Counted from the stretch's first letter, positions 26,822 to 36,889 are shown. The stretch: DNA of 64,000 nucleotides from Bacteroidales bacterium (GCA_035299085.1 DATGXG010000024.1:124001-188000), one strand, 5' to 3'. A program made the numbers and translations. Notes: a model not told the origin generated them from the letters alone.

Positions 26822-29395
26822 ATGAAATCAAAACTCCTGTATTGCATTGCCTGTATAATATTGACTTCAGCCTGTTCGAGCCCAAAGCCCGAAGGGCATG
26901 AATTTAACGGAACTTACACCGGTGAATACCTTAATCGTATTGCCTTTCCTCTTGGCGGCATTGGCGCTGGTATGATATGCCTCGACGGTAATGGTGCTTT
27001 TTCAAGTGTTTCTGTCCGCAATAAACCCGACGTTAATAAAACACCATTTATGTTCGCTGCGCTTACAGTAAAAAATGCTGAAAACGCATCACGGATCCTT
27101 GAGGGTCCTGTTCAATCATGGAAGATATTCGGTACTCTCGGAACAGCAAACGGTTCATCACTTTATGGTTGTCCCCGTTATGAATCAGCAAGCTTTGTTT
27201 CACGGTTTCCTTTTGCCACCGTTGATCTTTCTGACTCAAGGATGCCTGTTCATGTCGGGATAACCGGGTGGAGTCCGTTTATCCCGGGTGACGCTGACAA
27301 TTCGGGACTCCCTGTCGGCGCTTTAGAATACACACTCACGAACACATCAGCCAATTCCATTGAGACTGTGTTTTCATTCCATGCCGAGAATTTTATGAGG
27401 ATTGAAAATGCGAGTGATTTCGGTGGTAACTATGTGGGCAGGGACTCCATAATGCAGATGGAAAGGGGCTTTGTCCTTGAACAGTCGTGTTTCCCCGATA
27501 AACCCCAGTATAAGGGGGAGTTTGCCATCATGACCGATGAAAAAGAGGCCACAGTGGATTACTGCTGGTTCCGCGGAGGTTGGTATGATGGCCGGACAAA
27601 GCTCTGGAATGATATTTCAGCGGGCAATATGCCATCAAACCCTGTTTCAAAAGGTGCAACGGGTGCTTCCATTTATGTGCCCGTTAATCTGAAAGCAAAA
27701 GAATCTAAAACGGTCAGGATATTATTATCATGGTATGTTCCTCATTCGGATATCCGTGTAGGAAGCGGACCTGATGACGAAGCGGTTAAAAAACTGCTTG
27801 CCGGCGTTAAATGCAGCGGGAAATCATGTTGTCCCCCGGAAATTACAGCATTGTTTTATGAACCGTGGTATTCAGGAAAATTCAAAGACATTACCGAGGT
27901 AGCATCGTTCTGGCAATCAAATTTCGCTGATTTGAGACAGAAATCATCTCTTTTTTCGGAGACTTTTTTCAGCTCCGACCTCCCTGCAGAAGTGCTGGAG
28001 GCCGTATCAGCCAACCTGGGCATTCTCAAATCGCCAACAGTTCTGCGGCAGAAAGACGGTAAACTGTGGGCATGGGAAGGGTGCTTTGATAAAAGCGGCT
28101 GCTGCAACGGGTCATGCACCCACGTATGGAATTACGCACAGGCCATATCTCATCTTTTCCCTTCGCTGGAACGGACACTCAGGGAGACGGAATTTAAAGA
28201 AAATCAAAGTCCCGAAGGCCATCAGACATTCAGGGCCACATTGCCGATCCGTATGAATAATCACGACTGGTACGCCGCAGCTGACGGACAATTGGGCGGT
28301 ATTATCAAAATGTACAGGGAATGGAGGATCTCCGGAAATACTGAATGGATGAAGAAAATGTGGCCTTCAGTGAAGCAAAGTATGGATTTTTGTATCGAAC
28401 ACTGGGATCCAATGCATACAGGCACTATCGAAGAGCCACATCATAATACCTATGACATCGAATTCTGGGGACCTGAGCCGCTTTGTACCGGCTATTACCT
28501 TGCAGCCCTCTCAGCCGCTATGAAACTCTGTGAAGCTACAGGTTCGGATCCTGCCCTTTACAATGAACTTTTCTCGAAAGGCAAAAAATTCATGGAAACG
28601 CAGTTGTATAACGGGGAATACTTCTTCCAGCAGGTAAAATACAAGGGATTGAAAGCACCCAATCCTGTTGACTTTTCATCAACCAGTATTGGTGGCATAT
28701 ATTCCCCCGAGGCACTTGCCATACTTGAAAAAGAAGGGCCCAAATACCAGTATGGGACAGGATGCCTGAGTGACGGGATGCTCGGCCTTTGGATTGCCCG
28801 TATGAGTGGCATCGAAGACACCATACTCAATCCTGAAAAAGTATCGAATCATTTAGTTGCAGTCCATAAATACAATTTAAAGAAAGATCTTTCCCTGCAC
28901 GTAAATCCGCAACGTGCATCGTATGCTTACGGTAAAGAGGGCGGATTGCTTTTGTGCAGCTGGCCGAAAGGCGGTCAGCCCACGTTGCCATTTGTATACA
29001 GCAATGAAGTCTGGACAGGCATCGAATACCAGGTGGCTTCGCACCTCATGCTGACCGGTCATGTAAACGAGGGCCTCGAAATTGTGAGAGCCTGCAGGGA
29101 AAGGTATGACGGCCGTATCCGCAATCCTTTTGATGAATATGAATGCGGTCACTGGTATGCCCGTGCCATGTCGAGTTACGGTCTGATCCAGGGCTTAACA
29201 GGGTTGTGGTATGATGCCCTTGACAAAACCCTTTATATCGATTCAAAAATAGGCATCGATTTCAAATGCTTCATTTCAACCGAATCTGGTTTCGGTCTCG
29301 CAGGGCTGAAACGGGGAAAACCTTTTCTCGACGTCAGGTATGGAAAGATTGACGTAGAAAGGGTTGTGGTTTCGGGGAAAACCATGTCAATGTAA
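26822..29395 (+). CDS. GH116 family glycoside hydrolase, lipoprotein
   Basis: An 857-residue predicted lipoprotein (lipobox TSAC, Cys18) of the GH116 family, which includes the non-lysosomal glucosylceramidase GBA2 and bacterial beta-glucosidases and beta-xylosidases. The N-terminal beta-sandwich opens with LNRIAFPLGGIGAGM (about residues 39-53), and the (alpha/alpha)6 domain starts after 380. By my alignment from memory, Glu419 in WAWEG and Asp545 in NTYDIEFWG match the nucleophile and acid/base of GBA2. Several Cys residues near 425-433 (SGCCNGSC) are a feature of this subgroup. It probably removes beta-glucosyl or xylosyl units at the cell surface or in the periplasm, next to the divergent GH172 protein. 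Confidence 0.87.
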   Translation: MKSKLLYCIACIILTSACSSPKPEGHEFNGTYTGEYLNRIAFPLGGIGAGMICLDGNGAFSSVSVRNKPDVNKTPFMFAALTVKNAENASRILEGPVQSWKIFGTLGTANGSSLYGCPRYESASFVSRFPFATVDLSDSRMPVHVGITGWSPFIPGDADNSGLPVGALEYTLTNTSANSIETVFSFHAENFMRIENASDFGGNYVGRDSIMQMERGFVLEQSCFPDKPQYKGEFAIMTDEKEATVDYCWFRGGWYDGRTKLWNDISAGNMPSNPVSKGATGASIYVPVNLKAKESKTVRILLSWYVPHSDIRVGSGPDDEAVKKLLAGVKCSGKSCCPPEITALFYEPWYSGKFKDITEVASFWQSNFADLRQKSSLFSETFFSSDLPAEVLEAVSANLGILKSPTVLRQKDGKLWAWEGCFDKSGCCNGSCTHVWNYAQAISHLFPSLERTLRETEFKENQSPEGHQTFRATLPIRMNNHDWYAAADGQLGGIIKMYREWRISGNTEWMKKMWPSVKQSMDFCIEHWDPMHTGTIEEPHHNTYDIEFWGPEPLCTGYYLAALSAAMKLCEATGSDPALYNELFSKGKKFMETQLYNGEYFFQQVKYKGLKAPNPVDFSSTSIGGIYSPEALAILEKEGPKYQYGTGCLSDGMLGLWIARMSGIEDTILNPEKVSNHLVAVHKYNLKKDLSLHVNPQRASYAYGKEGGLLLCSWPKGGQPTLPFVYSNEVWTGIEYQVASHLMLTGHVNEGLEIVRACRERYDGRIRNPFDEYECGHWYARAMSSYGLIQGLTGLWYDALDKTLYIDSKIGIDFKCFISTESGFGLAGLKRGKPFLDVRYGKIDVERVVVSGKTMSM

Positions 29396-29436
29396 TTTGG
29401 TTTCATATGGTTCCAAATTGTTCCAAATTGTTCCAT

Positions 29437-29491
29437 TTGAAACAACCTTGAAACAACCTTGAAACAACCTTGAAACAACCTTGAAACAACC
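29437..29491. repeat. 11-bp tandem repeat, five exact units
   Basis: TTGAAACAACC occurs five times without error. The last base is the first base of the minus-strand TAG stop codon of the RND gene. The bases before (29401-29436) hold a 10-bp repeat of the GTTCCAAATT type. No gene is present in 29396-29490. Confidence 0.85.
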
Positions 29492-32400
29492 TAAAACTCC
29501 ACCTCCGGCGGAATCAGTTTATACATCACCGGTGTCACAAGCCTTGCCAGCAGGGTTGAGGTGATCAGACCTCCTATAATTACCCAGGCCAGGGGAGAAT
29601 AGATACCTGACTTGCTCAGGGCAATAGGCAGCAATCCGCCTATAGCCGTCAAAGTGGTTAGCAGAACCGGGAGAAAGCGGATCTCCCCTGCCTTAATGAT
29701 GGCTTCATCCAGCGGTGTCCCCTTCTGGCGGAGCTGGTTGGTGAAATCGACAAGCAATATGGAATTCTTGATTTCAATGCCGATCAGTGCAACAAACCCG
29801 ATGGCTGCTGAAAATGAAAGGGTATAACCGGTAAGGAACAGCATCAGGATACCTCCCACTACACCTAGAGGAATGACGGATAAAACAATCAGAGTCCCTT
29901 TGAATGTGCGGAATTCAAGGATGAGAATGGCAAAGATCCCGAAAATAGCAACCAGAATGGCTGAACCGATCCCCGCAAAGCTTTCCTGCCGGCTTTTTAT
30001 TTCACCTGTGGGTATTATCTTATATCCGGCCGGCAACCTGAGCTTGCTGATCTTACCCAGAATCTCACGGGTTACTTTATCGGTATTATAACCGGTTTGC
30101 ACAAAGGATGAAAGGGTGGCACAACGCTCCTTGTCGTAATGCTGAATGAGTGTGGGTGATTTTTCAAAATCAATGACTGAAAGCTGAGACAACGGGATTT
30201 GTGCACCGGATAAGGAAGAAACATAAATGTAGTCGAGTGATTCCAGTGTATTGGCGTCCCCTTTCGGCAATCTGACATTGATCGGATGTTCGGTTCCATC
30301 AGGTTCCCTGTAATAACCGGCCCTGATACCGGCCAGTGCAAGGCGTATGGTTCTGTCTATTTCAACTGAAGGAACACCGAAAATCCCGGCTTTCCCCTCG
30401 TTTACATTGATTTGCAAATCGGTGAGCGACTGGCTGAGTGGATTCTTTGTATAAATAGTTCCATTTGTTGTTTTCATGATCTTCTCAATCCGGTTTGTCA
30501 GGGATTGCAAGGTATCAAGATCATCACCGACAATCCGCATGGCTATTGGAGCTTCAACCGGTGCGCCGTTCTCAAATTCATATACATAGATCCTGGCATT
30601 TACATAAGTATTCAACGTATCTCTCAGATGATCAAGAAAAGCTGTGATTTCGGGCTGTGATTTCGGTTTCATTTCACACAGCAGCTCTCCCAGGTTGTTC
30701 TGCTCGCTTTTTTGAAAGGTGTTATAATAAATTGTGGGATTCCCTTTCCCGATATTCGACATATACCACGTTATATCCGGTTTGTTGCGAACGACTGATT
30801 CAACAAAACGAACAGCCTTGTCTGTCTCCCGGATCGTACTCCCCTTTGGCGTTTCAACAGTGATAAGGAACTGTTTCATTCCTGCTTTGGGAAACAGGCT
30901 GAATCCGATCACCGGGATCAGGTACAGGGAGCCGATAAATATAATAGCTGCCATGATCACTGTTTTTACCGGATTCTGAAGTGACCATTGCAATGCCCTG
31001 GCATAGGTAAAGTCGATTCCTTTATTGAGCGCCTGCAATACCCTGTTTCCGTGGGGATCCACATCACCTTTAAGCACTTTGCTTGAAATGAAGGGAATAA
31101 CGGTTAAGGCGACAAGCAGGGAACCGATGATCACATATACAACCGAAACAGGCAGCACCATCATATACTGTCCGGCCATACCCGGCAGAAACATAAGCGG
31201 AAGAAAAGCAAAAATCAGGGTTGCGGTGCACCCCAGAACGGCCGGACCAATTTGTCGCGTTGCCATGATAGCCGCATCAAAGGGTTTATGTCCTTCCCTG
31301 ATCCATCTTGAAATATTCTCTACTACTACAATGGAATCGTCAACAAGCAGGCCCAGTGCAATAACTCCACCCACAATGCTGAGCTGGTTGATGCTGTATC
31401 CTGTAAAATACAATCCGGTAAGTCCGATGAGAATTGAAAGAGGAATAGATATCATTACAATGCCGGAAGCTCTTAGCCCGAGCGGCAAAAGTGTGAGAAG
31501 AACAAGCAATATCGCAAACATAAAGTCAAACTGGAGACGGCCCAGTTTTGCGGAAACATTTTTCGCCTGGTCAAAACCCCTTTCAAGTTTCACACCTGCA
31601 GGGAGTGTCTTTTCAAATTCGTCGAATTTCTGATAAATCAAATCCCTTGTAGCATGAATGTTCTGCATTTGCTTCATGCTGGCTATAAGAAAGACGGCCT
31701 TTTTTCCGTTGTACCGGCCAAAATACCGCAGGTCTTCATAGTTCCATTCCACACGAGCAATATCTTTCAGATACACAACCTGACCCTGGCTTGAACCCAC
31801 TATTGTGTTTTCTACCTCGGAAATGTTTTCATAGTTCCCGCTTGTTTTAATATTGAATTTGCGGGGGCCCATTTCAATGCTGCCGCCCGGTATATTCGCA
31901 TTTTCGCTCTGTATTGCACCAATAACCTGGCTGATGGAAAGCTTTAATTGTGACAGTCTGGGAAGGTCCAAAGCAATGCGGAGTTCCTGTTCGGGACATG
32001 CCACTACATCCGCCTTGTTGATGCCCGGAATGGATGCAATCTGATCTCTTATTTTTTCGCCATATTTCTTTAAATCCGCATACGACATGGCTTCTGAAAC
32101 AAGTGCACTCTGAATGATATTGGTATTGCCGGCAGAAACCTTAACCACATCCAGGCTGTACAAGCCTTCAGGCATAGATGGCCTTACCGTATTTATCTGC
32201 CTTGAAACTTCATCAAACTTCTTATCAGGATCCGTTCGTGAGGCAAATTCAATTACAGTGGCTGAAACCCCGTCCTTGATAGTACTTTCAAGCCGAATTA
32301 CATCATCCAGCTCACTAAGGCTTTTTTCAATTTTATCAACCACCAGTTTTTCCATATCGGCCGGTGAAGCACCGGGATATATAGCATAAACAGGGACAAG

Positions 32401-32529
32401 CGGAACATCAAATTCGGGATCTTCCGATTGCGGAATGGTTAGTAAAGAATATAGGCCCAATGCAATCAGCAGGAGAAATACAACCAGGGTGAACTGGTAA
32501 TTTTTAACGGCAATTTCGGTAATTTTCAT
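29491..32529 (-). CDS. RND efflux transporter, HAE1/AcrB-like
   Basis: A 1012-residue inner-membrane resistance-nodulation-division pump, full family length. Helix 1 is QFTLVVFLLLIALGLYSLL, followed by the porter domain. Helices 2-6 include the GLLVDDSIVVVENISRW motif with the paired Asp residues of the proton relay; the second half repeats the plan (FVALIGIEIKNSILLVDF). It works with the adjacent membrane fusion protein and TolC-type channel to expel drugs, bile acids, metals or other toxic compounds; the lack of metal-pump motifs favours the organic-compound group. It is the last gene of the marR operon, starting six bases after the fusion-protein stop. Confidence 0.92.
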   Translation of the reverse strand: MKITEIAVKNYQFTLVVFLLLIALGLYSLLTIPQSEDPEFDVPLVPVYAIYPGASPADMEKLVVDKIEKSLSELDDVIRLESTIKDGVSATVIEFASRTDPDKKFDEVSRQINTVRPSMPEGLYSLDVVKVSAGNTNIIQSALVSEAMSYADLKKYGEKIRDQIASIPGINKADVVACPEQELRIALDLPRLSQLKLSISQVIGAIQSENANIPGGSIEMGPRKFNIKTSGNYENISEVENTIVGSSQGQVVYLKDIARVEWNYEDLRYFGRYNGKKAVFLIASMKQMQNIHATRDLIYQKFDEFEKTLPAGVKLERGFDQAKNVSAKLGRLQFDFMFAILLVLLTLLPLGLRASGIVMISIPLSILIGLTGLYFTGYSINQLSIVGGVIALGLLVDDSIVVVENISRWIREGHKPFDAAIMATRQIGPAVLGCTATLIFAFLPLMFLPGMAGQYMMVLPVSVVYVIIGSLLVALTVIPFISSKVLKGDVDPHGNRVLQALNKGIDFTYARALQWSLQNPVKTVIMAAIIFIGSLYLIPVIGFSLFPKAGMKQFLITVETPKGSTIRETDKAVRFVESVVRNKPDITWYMSNIGKGNPTIYYNTFQKSEQNNLGELLCEMKPKSQPEITAFLDHLRDTLNTYVNARIYVYEFENGAPVEAPIAMRIVGDDLDTLQSLTNRIEKIMKTTNGTIYTKNPLSQSLTDLQINVNEGKAGIFGVPSVEIDRTIRLALAGIRAGYYREPDGTEHPINVRLPKGDANTLESLDYIYVSSLSGAQIPLSQLSVIDFEKSPTLIQHYDKERCATLSSFVQTGYNTDKVTREILGKISKLRLPAGYKIIPTGEIKSRQESFAGIGSAILVAIFGIFAILILEFRTFKGTLIVLSVIPLGVVGGILMLFLTGYTLSFSAAIGFVALIGIEIKNSILLVDFTNQLRQKGTPLDEAIIKAGEIRFLPVLLTTLTAIGGLLPIALSKSGIYSPLAWVIIGGLITSTLLARLVTPVMYKLIPPEVEF

Positions 32530-32535
32530 GGCGCA

Positions 32536-33564
32536 TTATTTAACAACGGTTACTTTATCGCCATCCGATAAATAAGCTGAGCCTTCAGTGACAAGGGTCT
32601 CGTTTCCGTTTATCCCGCCGTCAACCGCTATCCAGGTGTCATAAATACCGGAAATTTCAACCTTTTTCTTATGAACTTTTGAAGAATCGTCCACTGTAAA
32701 AACAAAACCGGTTTTGCCTTCAGCCTCGACTAGCGATTCAACAGGAATTTTATAATATGATTCGGCCCCAGAAGGTGTTATTTCAACATTGGCTATGAAC
32801 CCTGTCGCCAGTTTTTGAGGAATATCATCCAGGTCCATTTCAAGTTCATAGGTTCCGGTTGTCAGGTTGGCCGCTTCCGTAATTTGGCTTACCCTGGCAC
32901 TGTATTCTTTACCGGGGTAAGCATCAAATGTGACTTTTGCCCTGTCGCCTGTTGAAATCCTTACATAATCACGATCGGCCAAACCTGCCTTTATTTTCCA
33001 ATGACCGCCCGTTGTTCCCAATACAAAAACCGGGTAACCGGCGGCGATCATTTCATGAGCCTCTGCAAGTCTTTTCAGAATGACACCGTCATCCGGTGCC
33101 AGGATACTTGAATGTTGCCGGTTAAACCGGGCTGCCTCAAGCACAGCACCGGCCACATTATATGCAGTCTGTGCATTCTGATACAGTTCAAGGGTTATCA
33201 CACTGTCGGCATAAAGGTTCTTTGCCCTTGCCAGGTCGCGGGATGCTTTTTCAAACCCGTTCTCTGCCTGCAAAACCTGGGCATCAATTTCAGACATATT
33301 TAATGTAGCCAACAATGTTCCCTTTTTCACGCGGGCTCCTTCTTCAAACAACACACGGTCAATGATACCGCCGGTTTTAAATGACAATTTGATCTCACTC
33401 GCAGGCACCACAATGCCACTTGCCCTTACCGGGAAGGCAAATTTCTGGCTGTCAACAACGGATGTTTTCACAAGCAACCTGGTTTCAGGTTTCTGCTGGC
33501 TTTCCGGTTGTCTGCATGATATGAAAAAGGAGGCAATGAGGATAAAGGTTAATAAAGTTTTCAT
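32536..33564 (-). CDS. RND periplasmic adaptor (membrane fusion protein), lipoprotein
   Basis: A 342-residue adaptor linking the RND pump to the outer-membrane channel. I chose ATG 33564: it opens on a lipoprotein signal (MKTLLTFILIASFFISC, Cys17) and follows the TGA of the TolC gene by one base, whereas an ATG at 33597 would put unlikely residues ahead of the signal. Domains in order are a beta-barrel/lipoyl part (VRASGIVVPASEIKLSFKTG, LLATLNMSEIDAQV), an alpha-hairpin (about 95-150), the second lipoyl half (ILAPDDGVILKRLAEAHEMI) and the barrel and membrane-proximal domains (GDRAKVTFDAYPGKEYSARV). Confidence 0.9.
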   Translation of the reverse strand: MKTLLTFILIASFFISCRQPESQQKPETRLLVKTSVVDSQKFAFPVRASGIVVPASEIKLSFKTGGIIDRVLFEEGARVKKGTLLATLNMSEIDAQVLQAENGFEKASRDLARAKNLYADSVITLELYQNAQTAYNVAGAVLEAARFNRQHSSILAPDDGVILKRLAEAHEMIAAGYPVFVLGTTGGHWKIKAGLADRDYVRISTGDRAKVTFDAYPGKEYSARVSQITEAANLTTGTYELEMDLDDIPQKLATGFIANVEITPSGAESYYKIPVESLVEAEGKTGFVFTVDDSSKVHKKKVEISGIYDTWIAVDGGINGNETLVTEGSAYLSDGDKVTVVK

Positions 33565-33565
33565 T

Positions 33566-34924
33566 TCAGTTATTGTTTTCGGGTATATCGACGGCAATTA
33601 TATTATCAAAATCGGCTTTCTTTGAAAGGCATGTATATTTTGATATGATCAGGTTTTCCTCTGCCTGTGTCAATGTATTCCGGGCATCCATGTATTCAAT
33701 GAGACTGGCCTGTCCTTCACTGTATTTTTTATTTACTATGCGGAAGCCCTCGCTTGCAGTGGCCAGTTGCTCTTTCGCGGCTTCGAAGCCGGTTTCGGAT
33801 GTACGCATGTCCTCAAAAGCACTTATAACCTGCAGGCTTATGCGGCTCCTCACCTCTTCAAGCTGCTTATCAACCTGGTCGCTTGCGATGAGAGACTGTT
33901 TGATCTTTGACTTGTTCTGTAGCCCGGCAAAAAGGTCCCAGGTCAATACAGCTGAAGCCTGGAGATAATCCTGGTTTTTGTTGAATCGGTATTTTTCTCC
34001 CTGGAAACCGTAATCAGCCACAACGAGAATATCCGGAAGCCTTGCTGCCCTGTTCATATTCACCGCCATATCGGAAATCTTCCGGTATTGTTCGAGGTTT
34101 TTAATTTCTTCCCGGTTTTTACCGGCCATATCAATAAAATCAGAAACCATACCTGAAGGAGCAACCCATTCACCGGGATCTTCCACGGTTATCGAATCTT
34201 TTAACGGCCGGTTCAGAAGAAAATTGAAATAGGCACCTGCCAGTTCTGCATTCTTATGAGCATTGTTCAATTGCTGATCAAATTTATGAAGCTCGGTTTC
34301 AGAGCGCAACAATACATCGCGGGTCACCTTATTATTTTCAAACAGGCTTTTATTGATCCTGATGTTCTCAAGAAGCAGGCTCCGTGTGCTGTTCAACATG
34401 GTCAGCACATTTTGTGACATGCACAAGTTGTAATATGCTTTTTTGATCTCAGCCACAAGCTCGCGCTTGTATTGTTCAATATTGATTTGTTCGGTAACCG
34501 TTTGCTCTCGCTTAATTCGGGCGTTATAATAAATATCCGTATTAAAGAGAGGCTGTACCAGCCTGAGTTTGGTTTCATGCTCAGTGGGCCTCAGAAAAGC
34601 AATCTCCTGGTTTTCAAGAACCGGAAACTGGTTTGAAGAAGTAAGCTGGTTGAGTGTCATATAAACCGGGTTCAGCAGATCACCTACCGGGAATTCAATA
34701 ACACGGCCGCCTTCTGAAACCGTATACCGGGCATTTACCGAAACGGAAGGATAGAAAAGACCTCTTGCCTGTTTCAATTGCTGCAGGCTCATTTCATAAT
34801 TGTTTTGCTTTTGCTGTAAAGCCAGGTTGTTTTGAAGACCGGTTTTAATATAATCCTGCAGTACAGGCTGAGCCGACAACTGAGTTAACCAGAAAAGTAA
34901 TCCTATAACCAAATGAGATTTCAT
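33566..34924 (-). CDS. TolC-family outer membrane efflux protein
   Basis: A protein of 452 residues with signal peptide MKSHLVIGLLFWLTQLSAQ. ATG 34924 is chosen over a TTG at 34957 because it starts the signal directly. The mature protein contains the duplicated outer-membrane efflux protein repeat, with long helical stretches (LQNNLALQQKQNNYEMSLQQ and NRPLKDSI in the first half; SEGQASLIEYMDARNTLTQA in the second), as expected of a trimeric channel-tunnel. It lies between marR and the fusion protein; an operator-like box sits in the 29-base gap before it. Confidence 0.9.
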   Translation of the reverse strand: MKSHLVIGLLFWLTQLSAQPVLQDYIKTGLQNNLALQQKQNNYEMSLQQLKQARGLFYPSVSVNARYTVSEGGRVIEFPVGDLLNPVYMTLNQLTSSNQFPVLENQEIAFLRPTEHETKLRLVQPLFNTDIYYNARIKREQTVTEQINIEQYKRELVAEIKKAYYNLCMSQNVLTMLNSTRSLLLENIRINKSLFENNKVTRDVLLRSETELHKFDQQLNNAHKNAELAGAYFNFLLNRPLKDSITVEDPGEWVAPSGMVSDFIDMAGKNREEIKNLEQYRKISDMAVNMNRAARLPDILVVADYGFQGEKYRFNKNQDYLQASAVLTWDLFAGLQNKSKIKQSLIASDQVDKQLEEVRSRISLQVISAFEDMRTSETGFEAAKEQLATASEGFRIVNKKYSEGQASLIEYMDARNTLTQAEENLIISKYTCLSKKADFDNIIAVDIPENNN

Positions 34925-34933
34925 GGATAAATA

Positions 34934-34948
34934 GTTTAGATACTTAAT
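34934..34948. promoter_or_regulatory. MarR operator-like box before tolC
   Basis: GTTTAGATACTTAAT lies in the 29-base gap between the marR stop and the TolC gene start, and differs by one base from the copy at 35417-35431 in front of marR. A bound regulator here could block readthrough or a second start within the operon. Confidence 0.5.
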
Positions 34949-34953
34949 TATTT

Positions 34954-35406
34954 TCAATACTCCGACATTTGCTTCATGTTTTCGTAAATCGTAGAGAAAA
35001 GATTTTTGATGAGAATAATATCTTCTTTTGAAGCATTTTCATATAATTTTTCGGCGAACACAAATCGTTCCTTCTCAAATTCTTCATACTTCTGGTTAAT
35101 AATGTACCCTTTATCCGAAAGTCTCAGATTCACCTCTTTCTTATTTTTGGCCTTATAGCGGGCTATATATCGCTTACTGACAAGCCGTTTAATTGTTTGT
35201 GAAATAGCACCCTTGGTGACACCGGAAATTTCGGCGAGTTGCGTTACATTAATTTCAGGATTGGCAGCAATGTAATGCATGGCATGAATTTCAGTCACAT
35301 AAAGCAGGTCACCGGTTCCAAAATCCCTGGGTTTTTTGTCAATTACCGAATATAAATGAAGGATCCGGGTAAAGAGGTCAATCATCGAATGCAATTCCTC
35401 ATTCAT
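34954..35406 (-). CDS. MarR-family transcriptional regulator of the efflux operon
   Basis: A 150-residue winged helix-turn-helix regulator. The DNA-binding part is visible as INVTQLAEISGVTKGAISQTIKRLVSKRYIARY (two helices and the recognition helix, about residues 53-85), followed by the wing with KNKKEVNLRLSDKG, and flanked by dimerisation helices. Members usually repress their own operon and let go when a toxic ligand binds. It is first in the order marR-tolC-MFP-RND, and two operator-like boxes surround its promoter box, which supports autorepression. No Cys pair suggesting oxidant sensing is seen. Confidence 0.9.
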   Translation of the reverse strand: MNEELHSMIDLFTRILHLYSVIDKKPRDFGTGDLLYVTEIHAMHYIAANPEINVTQLAEISGVTKGAISQTIKRLVSKRYIARYKAKNKKEVNLRLSDKGYIINQKYEEFEKERFVFAEKLYENASKEDIILIKNLFSTIYENMKQMSEY

Positions 35407-35416
35407 AATAAATATT

Positions 35417-35458
35417 GTTTAGATACTTAACAAAAGTATATATTATTTAGATACTAAA
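35417..35458 (-). promoter_or_regulatory. marR promoter with two operator-like boxes
   Basis: On the minus strand a Bacteroidetes-type -7 box TACTTTTG (35431-35438) is framed by two near-palindromes: GTTTAGATACTTAAC (35417-35431) and TTTAGATACTAAA (35446-35458, perfect 5-bp arms around ATA). Binding at either would cover the promoter. A third box of the same type is at 34934-34948. Confidence 0.6.
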
Positions 35459-35542
35459 CTATTTTTCTGTTATTTTTTGATTCTGTTTGTAGGATACGCT
35501 AACCATTAATTTTATAACTTCCCTCCCTTTAAAAGAAAATCC

Positions 35543-36889
35543 ATGAAAATATTCCGGTTCTTGGCTTATTCAGGTATGGTTTGCCTGCTGTTCTTTACAT
35601 CCTGTAAGAAAAATACTGAAAAACTTTATCTTGGAGTTCCGGTATCGCAAATTGACAGCCAGCTGACCAGTCTGTTGGAAAACTTCTATCCGCGGATTAT
35701 TGACACTCTTCACGGCGGTTACTGGACCAATCTTGAAAACGACTGGACCCTGTCAGAGGACCAGGATAAGATGCTTGTAACCCAGGCCCGGGGTTTATGG
35801 ACTGCAGCAAAAGCCGCTCAGATGTTTCCGGATAACCTGGTTTACAGGAAAGCCGCGGATCACGGGTTTACATTTCTGACAAAACAGATGTGGGACAGCA
35901 TTCATGGTGGTTTCTATGAGAATTACTTTCCGGATTCAATTCAAAAGGCAGATCCTTCGTTTAAGCTAACCTATGGCAATGCTTTTGCACTTTATGCGTT
36001 GTCGGAATATGCCCTGGTTAACAAGGAAAAGGATGTCACTGACTGGGTGAGAAAATCATTTAACTGGCTTGAAACGGAAATGCATGATCCGGAATTAAAA
36101 GGTTATTATAATCTCTGGATACCTTCTGATAATTACAAGGAAGAAGCGCTGAAAAAAGCCGGGTGGGGAAATGCCGACTGGAAAGACCAGAACACAAGCA
36201 TTCACTTGATGGAAGCGCTAACTGCTGCATACAGGGTACTTCCGGAACAGGCTGTAAAGGACAGGTTAACAGAAATGCTTGAACTGGTGCGTGACACCAT
36301 GACAACTTCAGAAGGTTATCTCCGGCTGTTCTTCACTAAAAACTGGCAACCCATAAGCCTGAGCGATTCTTCAAGAGATTATATTATTAAAAAACCCTAC
36401 TTCGACCATATCTCATTCGGGCACAATATTGAAACCGCGTATTTGCTGGTGGATGCCTCAGAAGCCCTGTATGGGTCGCCCGATTCAGTCACGCTTAACG
36501 TGGCAACCAAACTGATTGACCATACAATAAAGAATGGATTTGATAAAGATTTTTATGGATTGTTTGATAAGGGTTACCGGTTTAAGCCCTCAGAAAATAT
36601 TGAAGTGATCGACAGCGCAAAAGTATGGTGGGCACAGGCTGAAGCCTGGCATGCTCTGGCATTGTTCTCCGGAATTTATCCTGAAAACACCGTTTACCCG
36701 GACGCATTCAAAAAAATGTGGTATTATATCAATCACCATGTAATTGATCACCAATATGGCGGATGGTATAACAGCGGTACAGACAGCGATCCTCAGACTA
36801 TAGGGCAAAGAAAAGCCCACGCCTGGAAAAGTTGTTACCATGACGGAAGGGCGTTGATGATGGTGATGAAATATGCTTCGGAGAAGTAG
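35543..36889 (+). CDS. AGE family epimerase/isomerase, lipoprotein
   Basis: A 448-residue predicted lipoprotein (lipobox FTSC, about residue 21) of the N-acylglucosamine 2-epimerase / cellobiose 2-epimerase superfamily with an (alpha/alpha)6 barrel. Motifs include GGYWTNLENDW, KMLVTQARGLWTAAKAA, GNAFALYALSEYAL, the catalytic-His region HISFGHNIETAYLL, WWAQAEAWHALALFSG and GGWYNSGT near the end. It should epimerise or isomerise a free sugar or disaccharide such as cellobiose or mannobiose. An exported location is unusual for cellobiose epimerases but is seen in Bacteroidetes glycan loci. It stands alone and ends just before the remote BIME copy. Confidence 0.83.
   Translation: MKIFRFLAYSGMVCLLFFTSCKKNTEKLYLGVPVSQIDSQLTSLLENFYPRIIDTLHGGYWTNLENDWTLSEDQDKMLVTQARGLWTAAKAAQMFPDNLVYRKAADHGFTFLTKQMWDSIHGGFYENYFPDSIQKADPSFKLTYGNAFALYALSEYALVNKEKDVTDWVRKSFNWLETEMHDPELKGYYNLWIPSDNYKEEALKKAGWGNADWKDQNTSIHLMEALTAAYRVLPEQAVKDRLTEMLELVRDTMTTSEGYLRLFFTKNWQPISLSDSSRDYIIKKPYFDHISFGHNIETAYLLVDASEALYGSPDSVTLNVATKLIDHTIKNGFDKDFYGLFDKGYRFKPSENIEVIDSAKVWWAQAEAWHALALFSGIYPENTVYPDAFKKMWYYINHHVIDHQYGGWYNSGTDSDPQTIGQRKAHAWKSCYHDGRALMMVMKYASEK

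Noticed and set aside
31025..31633. 202-residue plus-strand reading frame
   Set aside because: Antisense to the RND pump gene, with a composition typical of shadow frames.
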